Counted from the first letter of the stretch, positions 7,720-17,634 are shown. The stretch: DNA of 64,000 nt from Paracoccus sp. C2R09 (GCF_018860625.1 NZ_JAHKQB010000023.1:220733-284732); one strand, 5' to 3'. The notes: generated from the letters alone by a model not told the origin. Numbers and translations are program-made.

Positions 7720-10700
7720 ATGCGCGATCTGGACGGACGCATCCTGTTCTCGGCCAGCGACCTGATGCGGTTTTCGGGCTGCGCCCATGCGACCTCGCTG
7801 GACCTCGCGCATCTGCGCGGAAACGGGCCTCGGCCTTGTGCCGGCACGGATGACGCGGCCCTGCTGCAGGGACGGGGCGACGCCCACGAGGCTGCGCATC
7901 TGCAGCGGCTGCGCAAGGAGGGCCGACAGATCACCGAGATCGCGCAGGGCAGGCTGGCCGACAATGCAGAACAGACGCGGGCCGCCCTGGCCCTGGGGGC
8001 CGAGGTGGTGTTCCAGGGGGCATTCCTCGACGGCAACTGGGGGGGATGGTCGGATTTCCTAGAACGGGTCGAACGCCCCTCGGCGCTTGGCGATTTCAGC
8101 TACGAGGTCGCCGATACCAAGCTGAAGCGCAGCCCGCATCCCAAGCATGTCCTGCAACTCGTGCTCTATTCCGATCTGCTGGCGCGCATCCAGGGCGTCG
8201 CGCCCGAAATGGCGCATGTCGAACTTGGCAGCGGCGAAAGGGCCAGCCTGCGCCTGACGGATTACGCCCATTACGCCCGCGCGATGCGCGACCGGCTGGA
8301 GGATTTCGTCGAACGACCGCCCCAGACGCGGCCGGTGCCTTGCGCGGATTGCGCGCTCTGCCGTTGGGCCGATCACTGTCAGGGGGTGTGGGACCGGACC
8401 GACAGCCTGTTCAACGTCGCAGGCATCACGCGGTCGCAGGTCAAGCGGCTGGAGGCCGCGGGGATCGACAGCATGGCCGCGCTGGCCACCCATGACGATT
8501 CGGTGCGCGGCATCGCCCCCGAGACCTTCGACCGCCTGAAGGCGCAGGCGCGTCTGCAGCATGCCCGCAAGACCGGCGCGCCCTGTCACGAGCTGCGCGC
8601 CCATGTGCCCGGTCGCGGCTTCGATCTGCTGCCGCGCCCGTCGCAGGGCGATCTGTTCTATGACATCGAGGGCGATCCGCATCACGAAGGGGGTCTCGAG
8701 TATCTGCACGGGGTTCTGGATGCGGGCGGGTTCCAGGCGATCTGGGCGCATGATCACGCGGCCGAGGCCGATGCGCTGACGGCGCTGCTGGATCTGTTCC
8801 GCGATCGGATCGAGGCCGATCCCGATGCGCATATCTATCACTATGCCCCCTACGAGGTGACGGCCCTGCGCCGCCTGACGGCCAAGTACGGGCGCGGCGA
8901 GGCATTCCTCGACCGGCTTCTGCGCGAGGGGCGCTTCGTCGATCTCTACTCGGTCGTGCGTGGTGGCCTGGTGGCATCCGAGGGGAACTACTCGATCAAG
9001 TCGATGGAGCGGTTCTACGGCCAGGAACGCGCGGGCGCGGTCACCACGGCGGGCGGTTCCGTGGTGGCCTATGAACGCTGGCGCGAGACGGGCGAGGACG
9101 CGATCCTGTCCGAGATCGAGGATTACAACCGGATCGACTGCGTCTCGACCCGGGGATTGCGCGACTGGCTGCTGTCGATCCGGCCCGAACGTCCGTGGCA
9201 CGAAACAGGCCCCGACGCGAGCGCGCAGGAGGATGAGGACGACGCCGAGACCGATACGCTGCAGTCCATGCTGGATCGCGCCGATCTGACGGCCGAACGA
9301 CGGCAGATGCTGTTCGATCTGGGCCGGTTCCACGAACGAGAGGCCAAGCCGGCCTGGTGGGCGATCTTCGACAGCCTTGCACAGGAAGACGACGCCCTGA
9401 TCGACGGCCTCGATACGCTTGGGGGGCTTCGCGCCACCGGCCCCGCCGAACCCGTCGCCCGATCCGTTCGCCGCAGCTACCGATTTCCGTGGCAAGACAG
9501 CAAGCTGCGGGCGGGCAGCAAGGCCAGCATCCCGGACCCCGAAGGCGGCATCGCCAGCGTCACCATCGAGGATCTGGACCGGCGCAATCGGATCGTGACG
9601 CTGAAGATCGGCAAGGCGCGGGCGCATCTTCTGGCAGACCGGATGGGGTTGCATCCCGACCGCCCGATCAGCACCGATGTCATCGCGGATGCGGTCAGGG
9701 ACGTGATCGCGGATCAATGCGGTCCGGTCGCCTATCGCGCGGTGGACGACCTGCTGGCACGGCGCGCGCCCCGGCTGACGGGTGGCGGGCCGATCCTGCC
9801 GCCCGGCGATGTGGTCGCGGGCACGGTGGCCGCGGTGAGCCGGATGGATGAAACCGTGCTGCCCATTCAGGGCCCGCCCGGCACCGGCAAGACCCATATC
9901 AGCGCCCGCGCGATCGTGGCGCTGGTCCGCGACGGTTATCGCGTCGGCGTGGCGTCGAACAGCCACGAGGCGATCCGCAACGTGCTGATGGGCTGCCTGA
10001 AGGCGCTGCCCGAGGATCTACAGATCGACATCCTGCACAAGCAATCGGGCGATGACGGCTATCCCACGGGTTGCCCGGTGCGTCGGACGAACGACAATGC
10101 CGAGGCCGCCGACAGCGGCGATATCGTGGGCGGCACGGCATTCTTCTTTGCCCGCCCCGAGAATATCGGTCGGTTCGATTGGCTGTTCGTGGACGAGGCG
10201 GGGCAGGTCGGTCTTGCCAACATGGCGGCGATGGGGCGCGCGGCGCGCAACATCGTCCTGGTGGGCGATCCGCGCCAGTTGCCGCAGGTGATCCAGGGCA
10301 GTCATCCCGAACCCGCGAACCTGTCATGCCTGGAATGGGTGTTGGGCCGCGACGCGACGATCCCCCCCGATCGCGGGATCTTCCTGGGTCAGACGAGGCG
10401 CATGCATCCTGCCGTCAACGGCTTCATCTCGGCCCAGGTCTACGAGGGCAGGCTGACGGCACATCCCGATACGGCGCGGCAGGGGGTTCCCGGCACCGCA
10501 TTGCCCCAGACCGGCGCATGGTTCGTGCCGGTCCCGCATGACGGGAACGCCCAATCGGCCCCGGAGGAGGTGGCCGCGATCACCGCCGTCTGCGCAGACC
10601 TGATGGCGGGGCGATGGCAGGACCGCGACGGGACATCGCGACCCCTGCGGGCATCCGACATCATCGTGGTCGCCCCCTACAATGCGCAGGTGAACGCCCT

Positions 10701-10986
10701 GCGCGAGGCCCTGCCCGAGGCGATCCGGGTGGGCACGGTCGACAAGTTCCAGGGGCAGGAGGCACCCGTCTGCCTGGTGTCGATGACCGCGTCCTCGGCC
10801 GAGGAGACCCCGCGCGGGATGGAGTTTCTCTTTTCGCTCAACCGGATCAACGTCGCGGTGTCGCGGGCCAAGGCGCTGGCGCTGATCTTCGGCGCGCCCC
10901 GGCTGCAAGAGGCCCGTTGCGACACCGTCGATCAGATGCGGCTGGTTAACACGCTCTGCGCCTTGCCGAAGGTTCCGGGGCGCTAG
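7720..10986 (+). CDS. TM0106-family RecB-like nuclease fused to SF1 helicase
   Basis: This 1088-aa protein has three parts. Part 1 is a Cas4/RecB-like nuclease (about 1-225) with the catalytic-type run GDFSYEVADTKLKR, QLVLY, and cysteines C208, C211, C214 and C220 (plus C21) suited to a 4Fe-4S cluster. Part 2 is an RNase H/DEDD-like exonuclease (about 310-490), with FYDIEGDP supplying D315/E317 and YNRIDC supplying a late Asp. Part 3 is an SF1 DNA2/UPF1-like helicase (about 690-1080) with Walker A GPPGTGKT (718-725), DEAGQ (825-829), GDPRQLP, GTVDKFQGQE and NVAVSRAK. ATG 7720 is chosen for its upstream AAGAGGGA. It converges on the giant helicase gene with shared stop codons. A role in DNA repair or phage defence is inferred. 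Confidence 0.85.
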   Translation: MRDLDGRILFSASDLMRFSGCAHATSLDLAHLRGNGPRPCAGTDDAALLQGRGDAHEAAHLQRLRKEGRQITEIAQGRLADNAEQTRAALALGAEVVFQGAFLDGNWGGWSDFLERVERPSALGDFSYEVADTKLKRSPHPKHVLQLVLYSDLLARIQGVAPEMAHVELGSGERASLRLTDYAHYARAMRDRLEDFVERPPQTRPVPCADCALCRWADHCQGVWDRTDSLFNVAGITRSQVKRLEAAGIDSMAALATHDDSVRGIAPETFDRLKAQARLQHARKTGAPCHELRAHVPGRGFDLLPRPSQGDLFYDIEGDPHHEGGLEYLHGVLDAGGFQAIWAHDHAAEADALTALLDLFRDRIEADPDAHIYHYAPYEVTALRRLTAKYGRGEAFLDRLLREGRFVDLYSVVRGGLVASEGNYSIKSMERFYGQERAGAVTTAGGSVVAYERWRETGEDAILSEIEDYNRIDCVSTRGLRDWLLSIRPERPWHETGPDASAQEDEDDAETDTLQSMLDRADLTAERRQMLFDLGRFHEREAKPAWWAIFDSLAQEDDALIDGLDTLGGLRATGPAEPVARSVRRSYRFPWQDSKLRAGSKASIPDPEGGIASVTIEDLDRRNRIVTLKIGKARAHLLADRMGLHPDRPISTDVIADAVRDVIADQCGPVAYRAVDDLLARRAPRLTGGGPILPPGDVVAGTVAAVSRMDETVLPIQGPPGTGKTHISARAIVALVRDGYRVGVASNSHEAIRNVLMGCLKALPEDLQIDILHKQSGDDGYPTGCPVRRTNDNAEAADSGDIVGGTAFFFARPENIGRFDWLFVDEAGQVGLANMAAMGRAARNIVLVGDPRQLPQVIQGSHPEPANLSCLEWVLGRDATIPPDRGIFLGQTRRMHPAVNGFISAQVYEGRLTAHPDTARQGVPGTALPQTGAWFVPVPHDGNAQSAPEEVAAITAVCADLMAGRWQDRDGTSRPLRASDIIVVAPYNAQVNALREALPEAIRVGTVDKFQGQEAPVCLVSMTASSAEETPRGMEFLFSLNRINVAVSRAKALALIFGAPRLQEARCDTVDQMRLVNTLCALPKVPGR

Positions 10987-13900
10987 GCCCCGGAGTTGCG
11001 CCACCAGTCGATCACCGATTGCAGGTGATCCTGCCCTTCATCCACGGGCAATCCGGCCAAACGGGCAAGCAACTGCGGATCGGCGTCGGGATGCCCGTCC
11101 AGCAGGGTCGCGTATTCCGCCAGCGGGATCTGATCCGCATGCCGATCCGTCCCCTCGCGGAAAGGCAGCCTTGTGGCGCGTTCGCCCGGCCACAGGAACT
11201 CGGCCCGGCCCTCGCGGTGCAGATGCGCGGGTTCCATCGCCGATCGCACCCGATCCTGGATCCGATCCCCGGCGCGCGGCCAGCCATGTGCCGTCGCGAT
11301 GCGGGCCGCCAGCCGGTCAAGCGCGATGGGCGCCTCCTCGGCCAGGATATCCGCGATGATCCGCGTCAGGACGGGCTGATAGCCCGCCTCGAAGAACCGC
11401 TCGGGGTCGGGGGTGACGCCGCCCGCATCCGCAGGCGCGGCGCCGGTTTCGGCCTTGCGCGCCGCGCGACAGGCGCGGTCCCGGGCAAGGTGTTCCGACA
11501 GCGCCTCGTGGATGCGGTCGGCAACCGCCCGCGGATGGCGGAACCAGTCGGTGGACCAGACGCGCAGGATGGTCCAGCCCAACCCCTCCAGCACTGCTTG
11601 GCGGACCTTGTCGCGGTCGCGCGCGGTGGCCGATCCGTGATAGGTCGCGCCGTCGCATTCGACACCCGCCAGATAGATCCCCGCATGATCGGGATGAACG
11701 ACGCCCAGGTCGATCCGGAAGCCCGACACACCGATCTGGGGCCGCAGCTCCCATCCTCGTGCCTCCAGCGCCGTCATCACGGCGGCCTCGAACGGGTTCT
11801 CGACCGGCCCTTCCGACCCGGTATCCTGCGCAGGCAGCGCAACTGCGCCGCGTTCCGCATAATCGAGGAACGCCTTCAGATGGCGCACCCCCGTCGCATT
11901 CGTCCGGGCAAGGTCGATCTGTTCGGCCCGGATCGAGGCGAAGACATGCAGCTCGGCCCGGGCACGGGTCACGGCCACGTTCAGCCGTTTCTCTCCGCCC
12001 GTTCCGTTCAGCGCGCCGAAGGCCATCGACAGCTTGCCCGCCTGATCGGGCCCGAAGGTGATCGAGAACAGCATCACGTCGCGTTCGTCGCCCTGGATGT
12101 TCTCCAGGTTCTTGACGATGACGGGTTCCTCGCGGGCATCCTCGAAGAACCATTCCAACTCGGGATCGCGGCGGCGTTCCTCGTCCAGCAGGTCGAGGAT
12201 CAGCGCCTGCTGTTCGGCATTGAAGGTGATCACCCCAAGCGTCGGGCGATCCGCCTCGGGCAGGGTCAGCCATTCGGTCAGGCGCGACACGGCCATCGCG
12301 GTGATGGCGCGGGCCTCGACCTCGTTCCGCCGGTCCTTGCCGCGGCCATAGGTGCCGTTCACGGGATGCAGCCGCACGGCCTTCGACTGGGTGCGGGGCG
12401 AGGGGAAGGTGATCAGGCGCCCGCCATAGTAGTGCCAGTTGGAGAAGGCGATCAGCGCCTCATCCCGGCTGCGGTAATGCCAGTCCAGCTGCTGCATCGG
12501 CACGCCCGACGCCGCGACCTCGTCCAGGATCGAGGGCAGGTCGCGTTCGGTTTCGGGGATGTCGTCGGTGTCATCCTCGACCTTGCCGAAGAAATTGGTG
12601 GGCGGCAGCTGCTTGGGGTCGCCCACGATGATCGCCTGACGTCCCCGTGCTATGGCCCCGATCGCGTCCCATGTGGTGATCTGGGACGCCTCGTCGAAGA
12701 TCACCACGTCGAAGGCCGTCTGGCCCGCCGGCAGATATTGCGCGACCGACAGGGGCGACATCAGCACGCAGGGCGCGAGCTTGGTGAAGGCGTCGGGCAT
12801 CTGCGCGATCAGCGAACGGATCGGCATGCTGGGGCGCTGCAGGCCCAACTGGTGCCGAAGCGTGCCCAGCTCGGACTTGCGCGGGACCGCGTCGCGCGCG
12901 GGCAGCCCGTGGCGGATGCGTGACAGGATCTGTCCGGCGGCCATCTGCGTCGCGGCGCGGTCGAGGTCGCGGAAGCGTGCGATCGCATCCTCATGCGCCC
13001 AATGCGAGAAGCCGCGAAGGACAGGATCGGCGTCCAGCGCATGGGGCAGCCACCATGCGGCATAGGCATTGCGGAAGGCATCCTCGAGCGGCTGCTCGAT
13101 GCCGCCACCCTCCAACACCGCGACCAGCGGTGACAGGCCCGCCGCCATCGCCTGCGCACGCGCGGCGTTCCAGCGGGTCCAGTCGGGCAGATGCTCGCGC
13201 GCGGCGTCGATGGTCTCCAACTGCTCCAGCAGGCGGGGCAGCGGCATCGTCAGCGGATCGCTGCCGGCGGCTTCGGCGAATGGTCGGGCGGCGTTGCGGA
13301 AGGTGTCCTCGGCAACGGACAGGGCGCGGGCGGCCGCATCCTCGCCCGCCGCCATGCGGCGCAGGGCAAGGTGCCAGCGGTCTTGGTCGGCGACATGCGG
13401 CGCGATACGGACGGCGGCCTTCAGAAGCACCACCGCCGCGTCGGCCTTGCGGCGAAGATCGGCGGGATCGTCGGCGATATCCCTGAGGGGGCTTGCGTCG
13501 ATGACCGCCCGGTGGCGCGCGATTTCCGCAAGCGCGGGGATATCGGTTTCAGGATCGACCGCGCCGCCCTGGGCATAGGTCTGCAGCAGCTTGCGCAGGC
13601 GGCCCATCGCCAGCGCCGACATGGGCCAGATCCTGGTGCGGGCCATGCGCCAATCCTGATCCAGCCGGTCCACGGGGATGGGGGCGTCGGGCGCGTAATC
13701 CCCCGCCAATCGACCCCGCGCCGCATTCCGGGCCTCGATCGCGCGGGCCAGATCCTCGGCCTGGGCGCGCAGGGCCGAGGCATCGCGGTCGATGGCCCAG
13801 CCAAGATCACCCCCCTGCGATGCCGCGCGGGCCAGGTCCGCAAGCGCATCGGGGCCGGTATCGGGCTGCAGCCCGGCCTCGTGGATCAGCGCCTGCCGGG

Positions 13901-16613
13901 CCGCGTCCAGATCGCGCGCAGCGACCCGCAACGCCTCCGCGGTTTCGAGCAGGGTGGCCTGCCAGCCGAAGGACCAGTCCTGCGCGCCGATCAGCGGAAA
14001 CTCCGGCAGGTCGCGCACGATCCGATGCGTGCGGCCCAGGGTCGCCGCGATCTGCAGCATCCGCTGGAAGCTGGCCTCGTCATGCGCATCGTGGTTGTCG
14101 AAGCGCAACCGCAGCGACGGATCGGCATTCAACGACCAGCCGATGGCCTGGAAGATGCTGAAGCCCTGTCGCCCCTTGGCATGCAGCGCGGCGACATAGG
14201 CGTTCAGTTCCTGCCGCGTCATGTCCAGATCGGCGGTCACGCGGGTCCATTCGGCGTCGCTGCCTTCGGATGCGCGATCCCAGCTGCGGCCCAGCTGGGC
14301 CATGACGGCCTTGCGGTCGGCCTTGTTCGAATGCAGCTCCAGCACGGCATCGCCCAGGCCGTGCGCGTTCAGGCGGCGATGAACGACGTCCAGCGCGGCG
14401 GATTTCTCGGCCACGAACAGGACGGTGCGTCCGGTCGCCAGGCACTGGCTGATGATGTTGGCGATCGTCTGGCTCTTGCCGGTGCCGGGCGGGCCGATCA
14501 GCACGAAATCGCGCCCCTCTTGCGCGGACAGGACCGCGGCCAGCTGGGAACTGTCGGCGGGCAGCGGCGCGAACAGGTCCTGCGGCGGTAGGCGACGGTC
14601 CACGTCGCGCGGACCGGCAAGGCCCGGATCGCCGTCGGGCAGGAAGGGCGTTTCGGGGTTGTCGACCAGGTGACGGACCAGCGGGCTGTCGCGCAGGCTG
14701 TCGGCGCGTTCGGCCAGGTCCTTCCACATCAGGAACTTCGCGAAGGAGAAGGTCGACAGCGCCGCCTCCTCGACCAGCTCGAAGCCCGGAACGTCGCGGA
14801 TGCGGGCGCGCATGGTCGAGAAGATGCGCGTCACGTCGAAGCCTGCCTCGTCGCGGGGCAGATCGCCTTCCAGCTCCGGGATCTTCAGGTCGAAATCGCG
14901 CTTGAGGAACTCCAGCAGCGTCGTGTTGAAGCGGATGTCGTCCTCATGCGCCTCGATCAGGAAATCCGATTGCGCGGAGCGGCGGGTCAGCCGAACCGGG
15001 ATCAGCAGCAGCGGCGCGCGGTAGCTGCGGCTGTCCTGCGCGGTATTCTTCCACCGCAGGAACCCCGCCGCCAGGAACAGCGTGTTCGTACCCCCCTCCT
15101 GCAGGTCGCTGCGCGCCTTGCGATAGAGGTCCAGCAGCCGTTCCTGCATGTCCTTGCCCGCAAGCGGCACCGCGATGCGGCCGCGCGCGAAGGCATCGTT
15201 TGCCATCTGGTGCAGGATGGCGGCATCCTCGGGCAGGCCGTCGCCCGCCATCGCCTCGGGTCGGATGCCCTGGCCCTGTGCAAGGCGGTCCTCCAGCGCG
15301 GGAATGTCGGGGCAGACGAAGGGCAGGGTCTGGCGCGTGTCGCGGAAATTCAGCAACCGGTTGCGCAAGGACAGGTCCAGCAGCTTGCGCTGCCAGCGCG
15401 CGATGCGGTCGGCGGCGTTCCGGGGGGTGTCGTCCGCGATGGGGCTTGCAGGCATCATGCCCGGCGGCAGCGGACGGGGCAGGGCTGCCGGCGCCACGGG
15501 GGCGTCCGGATCCGTATCCTCGGGCGGGCGGTGGCTGGCCATGGGCCGGATGCGGGCGGCACGGGCACGGCGGATGTCCAGCGCCTGCAGAAAGCCGTGT
15601 TCGTTGCGTTCGGCCACCAGATCGCGGCCGGCCGCTGCGGCCTCTTCGAAGGCGATGGCGGGGCGCCTGGTCAGGTGGGTGGTTTCCAGCATCACCAGTT
15701 CGCGCGCATCGACCGCCTTGCGCACGGTCATCACGTCGGGTTCCGCGATGCAGCCGAAATCCGCATCCGTCAGCCAGAAGCCGGCCCATGCATGGCCTTC
15801 CGCGAACAAGATCACGGGGTTCAGGCCCGCGGCCTCGAAGCACGAGGCAAGCAGCACGGCGCTGTCGAGGCATGTCGCCAACCCCTCGGACCGGATGCGG
15901 GCCGGGTCGCGCAGCTTCTGGCCCTGCAACTCGAACGAGGTGGGCGGCAGCGCGTAGCTGAGACCCCAGGCCGTCAGCGCCGACCAGATCGCGCCGGCAA
16001 GCATCCAGGGACGCCCGGGATCGCCGCTGCGATAGCCGTCGATATCGCCGGGCTCGCCCACCGCCTCCAGAAGGCGCGCGGCGTCCTTGAGGACAACGGC
16101 CACGACCGCGTCGTTCGGCGACACATGCGCGGCCAGCAGCGGGGCCATGGACAACCCGCCCCATTCGTCGCGGGCCAGCATCTCGACCGGGCGGGCGGCT
16201 TCCGCGATCAGCTCGTCGCCCCGATGGACCTGCAGGACGACCTCGCCCCATTCGGCCTCGTTCAGGCCCGAAAGATGCGCGGTATCCAGCGGCGTCTCGG
16301 CCTGCGGCAGGACGACGGTGGCGCCCGGTGCGATACGGTCGATGCGGAAGCTGCGCGGACGCATGACGGCGGGGCGCGTGGTCACCGTGACCTCCAGCGC
16401 CTCCAGCGGCGCGTCCCCTTCGTTCGTCAGCGCGACCCGACGCAGGATCGCGGGCCCGTTCTGGGACAGGGCAAAGTTGATCCGGTCCACCGGTTCGAGG
16501 TCAAGGGCGACTGCGGGGGCAGCGCCTTCGGGGCTGAGGTCTTCCAATTCGTCCAATCCAAGGGGTCGTCGTTGCCTGATATGCGATGCGTCAGGAAAGC
16601 CGATATCGCGCAA
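10983..16613 (-). CDS. DUF4011-helicase-Vsr protein (Hhe-like)
   Basis: This 1876-aa protein has an N-terminal region (about 1-190) without clear hallmarks. A transglutaminase-like segment follows (about 195-290) with C248, H274 and D285 as a possible triad. The DUF4011 domain begins near 400 (LLDLSLRNRLLNF). An SF1 helicase is split by a long helical insert: Walker A GPPGTGKS (707-714), DEASQ (1307-1311), GDPKQLPP, NIQGDERD and RLNVAVTRAR (near 1543-1552). A Vsr/DUF559-like PD-(D/E)xK nuclease lies at about 1600-1710 (RIDLGV, ECDGATYH), and DUF3320 is at about 1735-1850. The order matches proteins reported as the Hhe antiphage system. Whether it is active against phage here is inferred. Confidence 0.85.
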   Translation of the reverse strand: MRDIGFPDASHIRQRRPLGLDELEDLSPEGAAPAVALDLEPVDRINFALSQNGPAILRRVALTNEGDAPLEALEVTVTTRPAVMRPRSFRIDRIAPGATVVLPQAETPLDTAHLSGLNEAEWGEVVLQVHRGDELIAEAARPVEMLARDEWGGLSMAPLLAAHVSPNDAVVAVVLKDAARLLEAVGEPGDIDGYRSGDPGRPWMLAGAIWSALTAWGLSYALPPTSFELQGQKLRDPARIRSEGLATCLDSAVLLASCFEAAGLNPVILFAEGHAWAGFWLTDADFGCIAEPDVMTVRKAVDARELVMLETTHLTRRPAIAFEEAAAAGRDLVAERNEHGFLQALDIRRARAARIRPMASHRPPEDTDPDAPVAPAALPRPLPPGMMPASPIADDTPRNAADRIARWQRKLLDLSLRNRLLNFRDTRQTLPFVCPDIPALEDRLAQGQGIRPEAMAGDGLPEDAAILHQMANDAFARGRIAVPLAGKDMQERLLDLYRKARSDLQEGGTNTLFLAAGFLRWKNTAQDSRSYRAPLLLIPVRLTRRSAQSDFLIEAHEDDIRFNTTLLEFLKRDFDLKIPELEGDLPRDEAGFDVTRIFSTMRARIRDVPGFELVEEAALSTFSFAKFLMWKDLAERADSLRDSPLVRHLVDNPETPFLPDGDPGLAGPRDVDRRLPPQDLFAPLPADSSQLAAVLSAQEGRDFVLIGPPGTGKSQTIANIISQCLATGRTVLFVAEKSAALDVVHRRLNAHGLGDAVLELHSNKADRKAVMAQLGRSWDRASEGSDAEWTRVTADLDMTRQELNAYVAALHAKGRQGFSIFQAIGWSLNADPSLRLRFDNHDAHDEASFQRMLQIAATLGRTHRIVRDLPEFPLIGAQDWSFGWQATLLETAEALRVAARDLDAARQALIHEAGLQPDTGPDALADLARAASQGGDLGWAIDRDASALRAQAEDLARAIEARNAARGRLAGDYAPDAPIPVDRLDQDWRMARTRIWPMSALAMGRLRKLLQTYAQGGAVDPETDIPALAEIARHRAVIDASPLRDIADDPADLRRKADAAVVLLKAAVRIAPHVADQDRWHLALRRMAAGEDAAARALSVAEDTFRNAARPFAEAAGSDPLTMPLPRLLEQLETIDAAREHLPDWTRWNAARAQAMAAGLSPLVAVLEGGGIEQPLEDAFRNAYAAWWLPHALDADPVLRGFSHWAHEDAIARFRDLDRAATQMAAGQILSRIRHGLPARDAVPRKSELGTLRHQLGLQRPSMPIRSLIAQMPDAFTKLAPCVLMSPLSVAQYLPAGQTAFDVVIFDEASQITTWDAIGAIARGRQAIIVGDPKQLPPTNFFGKVEDDTDDIPETERDLPSILDEVAASGVPMQQLDWHYRSRDEALIAFSNWHYYGGRLITFPSPRTQSKAVRLHPVNGTYGRGKDRRNEVEARAITAMAVSRLTEWLTLPEADRPTLGVITFNAEQQALILDLLDEERRRDPELEWFFEDAREEPVIVKNLENIQGDERDVMLFSITFGPDQAGKLSMAFGALNGTGGEKRLNVAVTRARAELHVFASIRAEQIDLARTNATGVRHLKAFLDYAERGAVALPAQDTGSEGPVENPFEAAVMTALEARGWELRPQIGVSGFRIDLGVVHPDHAGIYLAGVECDGATYHGSATARDRDKVRQAVLEGLGWTILRVWSTDWFRHPRAVADRIHEALSEHLARDRACRAARKAETGAAPADAGGVTPDPERFFEAGYQPVLTRIIADILAEEAPIALDRLAARIATAHGWPRAGDRIQDRVRSAMEPAHLHREGRAEFLWPGERATRLPFREGTDRHADQIPLAEYATLLDGHPDADPQLLARLAGLPVDEGQDHLQSVIDWWRNSGA

Positions 16614-16741
16614 GGGGATGCATGGCGTTCTTCATGCACTTCCCGTTGCGCCCGTTTCTATATGTTGTATTGCTCGACTGCATCCTGCCATAGATGCGAT
16701 CACGATATGTTCCGGGTCAAGTCGAAAGTTTCCCGCGGCGG

Positions 16742-17584
16742 TCAACCCACCGTCAGTTGGCGGGCATAGGCGGCCGCATGGCGGTCGTCGACGGCGCAAC
16801 CCCGGATCAGCCAGTCGAAATGTTCGGTGAGGGCGGTCACACGCTGACGTTCGCGCAACGAAAGATAGAACTTGCCCACATAGATGATCGCAAGGCTGTT
16901 TCCGAAGACGGTCGTGGGCGCGCTGAAGGCGCAGCGCTTGTCGAACAGATGCAGTCGCAGGCGCGGGAACAGGACGTCGCACTGATCGGCCAGAAACGCC
17001 AGCTGGTCACGACGCAGCCCCGCAGCCAGCCCCGCGTAATAGCCGCTGCCTTCGGCCAGGGCGCGCAGTTCCTGCACCGGCATCGCGATCTCGTAATCGG
17101 CCTCGCCGGTGCGGACCCAGTCGTGATGGCTGCGTGCGGTCCCCTTGATCTGGGCGATCGCCTCGGGGGGAAGGGCCGCGTATTCCCAGTCCAGCAGTTC
17201 GGGGGTCTTCAGCATTTCGGGCAGGGTCGCGGGAACATGCCGGATCTTGCTGCCGATCGCGGTCTGGTGCCACTCGATGATCTGGGCATCGGCCGCGTCA
17301 CGCTCGGCCGGGCTGAGGCCCATGGCCGAGGCGAGGATGTCGCCCGCAAGCTCGGGGCGGTTGGTCAGCCCCAGCAGCCAGTCGAGGCTGACCCCCAGGG
17401 CCATCGCCATGTCGGCGGCAAGCTGGGCATTGGGCAGGCGGGGCGCATCGCCCTTGAGCAGTTGTCCGATCGTCGAACGATCGACCCCGGTCGCGCGGGC
17501 CATCGCGCTTTTGCTGATGGCGCGATCGGCCATCGCCTGCTGCAACCGGGTGCGAAAGATCAGATGTCGGTCACGGCTGGCCAT
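16742..17584 (-). CDS. XRE-family regulator with C-terminal ligand-like domain
   Basis: This 280-aa protein has an N-terminal XRE helix-turn-helix (about 5-65; ISKSAMARATGVDRSTIGQL, then DWLLGLTNRP). An unrecognised C-terminal domain of about 190 residues contains the hydrophobic strands FGNSLAIIYVGKFYLSL. I start it at ATG 17584; upstream in-frame codons run into an AT-rich operator-like stretch and give a non-conserved tail. It lies beyond the start of the giant helicase gene on the same strand, 128 bp upstream of it, so it may regulate that gene as well as itself. Confidence 0.75.
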   Translation of the reverse strand: MASRDRHLIFRTRLQQAMADRAISKSAMARATGVDRSTIGQLLKGDAPRLPNAQLAADMAMALGVSLDWLLGLTNRPELAGDILASAMGLSPAERDAADAQIIEWHQTAIGSKIRHVPATLPEMLKTPELLDWEYAALPPEAIAQIKGTARSHHDWVRTGEADYEIAMPVQELRALAEGSGYYAGLAAGLRRDQLAFLADQCDVLFPRLRLHLFDKRCAFSAPTTVFGNSLAIIYVGKFYLSLRERQRVTALTEHFDWLIRGCAVDDRHAAAYARQLTVG

Positions 17585-17614
17585 GCCGCAACTATGCAGA
17601 TCAAACGCAACAAG

Positions 17615-17634
17615 GCAAATTATTTGCAGCAAAT
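17615..17634. promoter_or_regulatory. triple GCAAAT operator upstream of the XRE gene
   Basis: GCAAAT (17615-17620), ATTTGC (17622-17627) and GCAAAT (17629-17634) repeat every 7 bp. The first two form a perfect dyad GCAAAT-T-ATTTGC. The array begins 31 bp upstream of the XRE start codon, a typical position for autorepression by this class. Confidence 0.55.

Noticed and set aside
14670..16769. 699-codon plus-strand frame opposite the Hhe-like gene
   Set aside because: Composition is rich in Arg, Gln and His from reverse-complement coding, without motifs; the minus-strand gene has clear domains.
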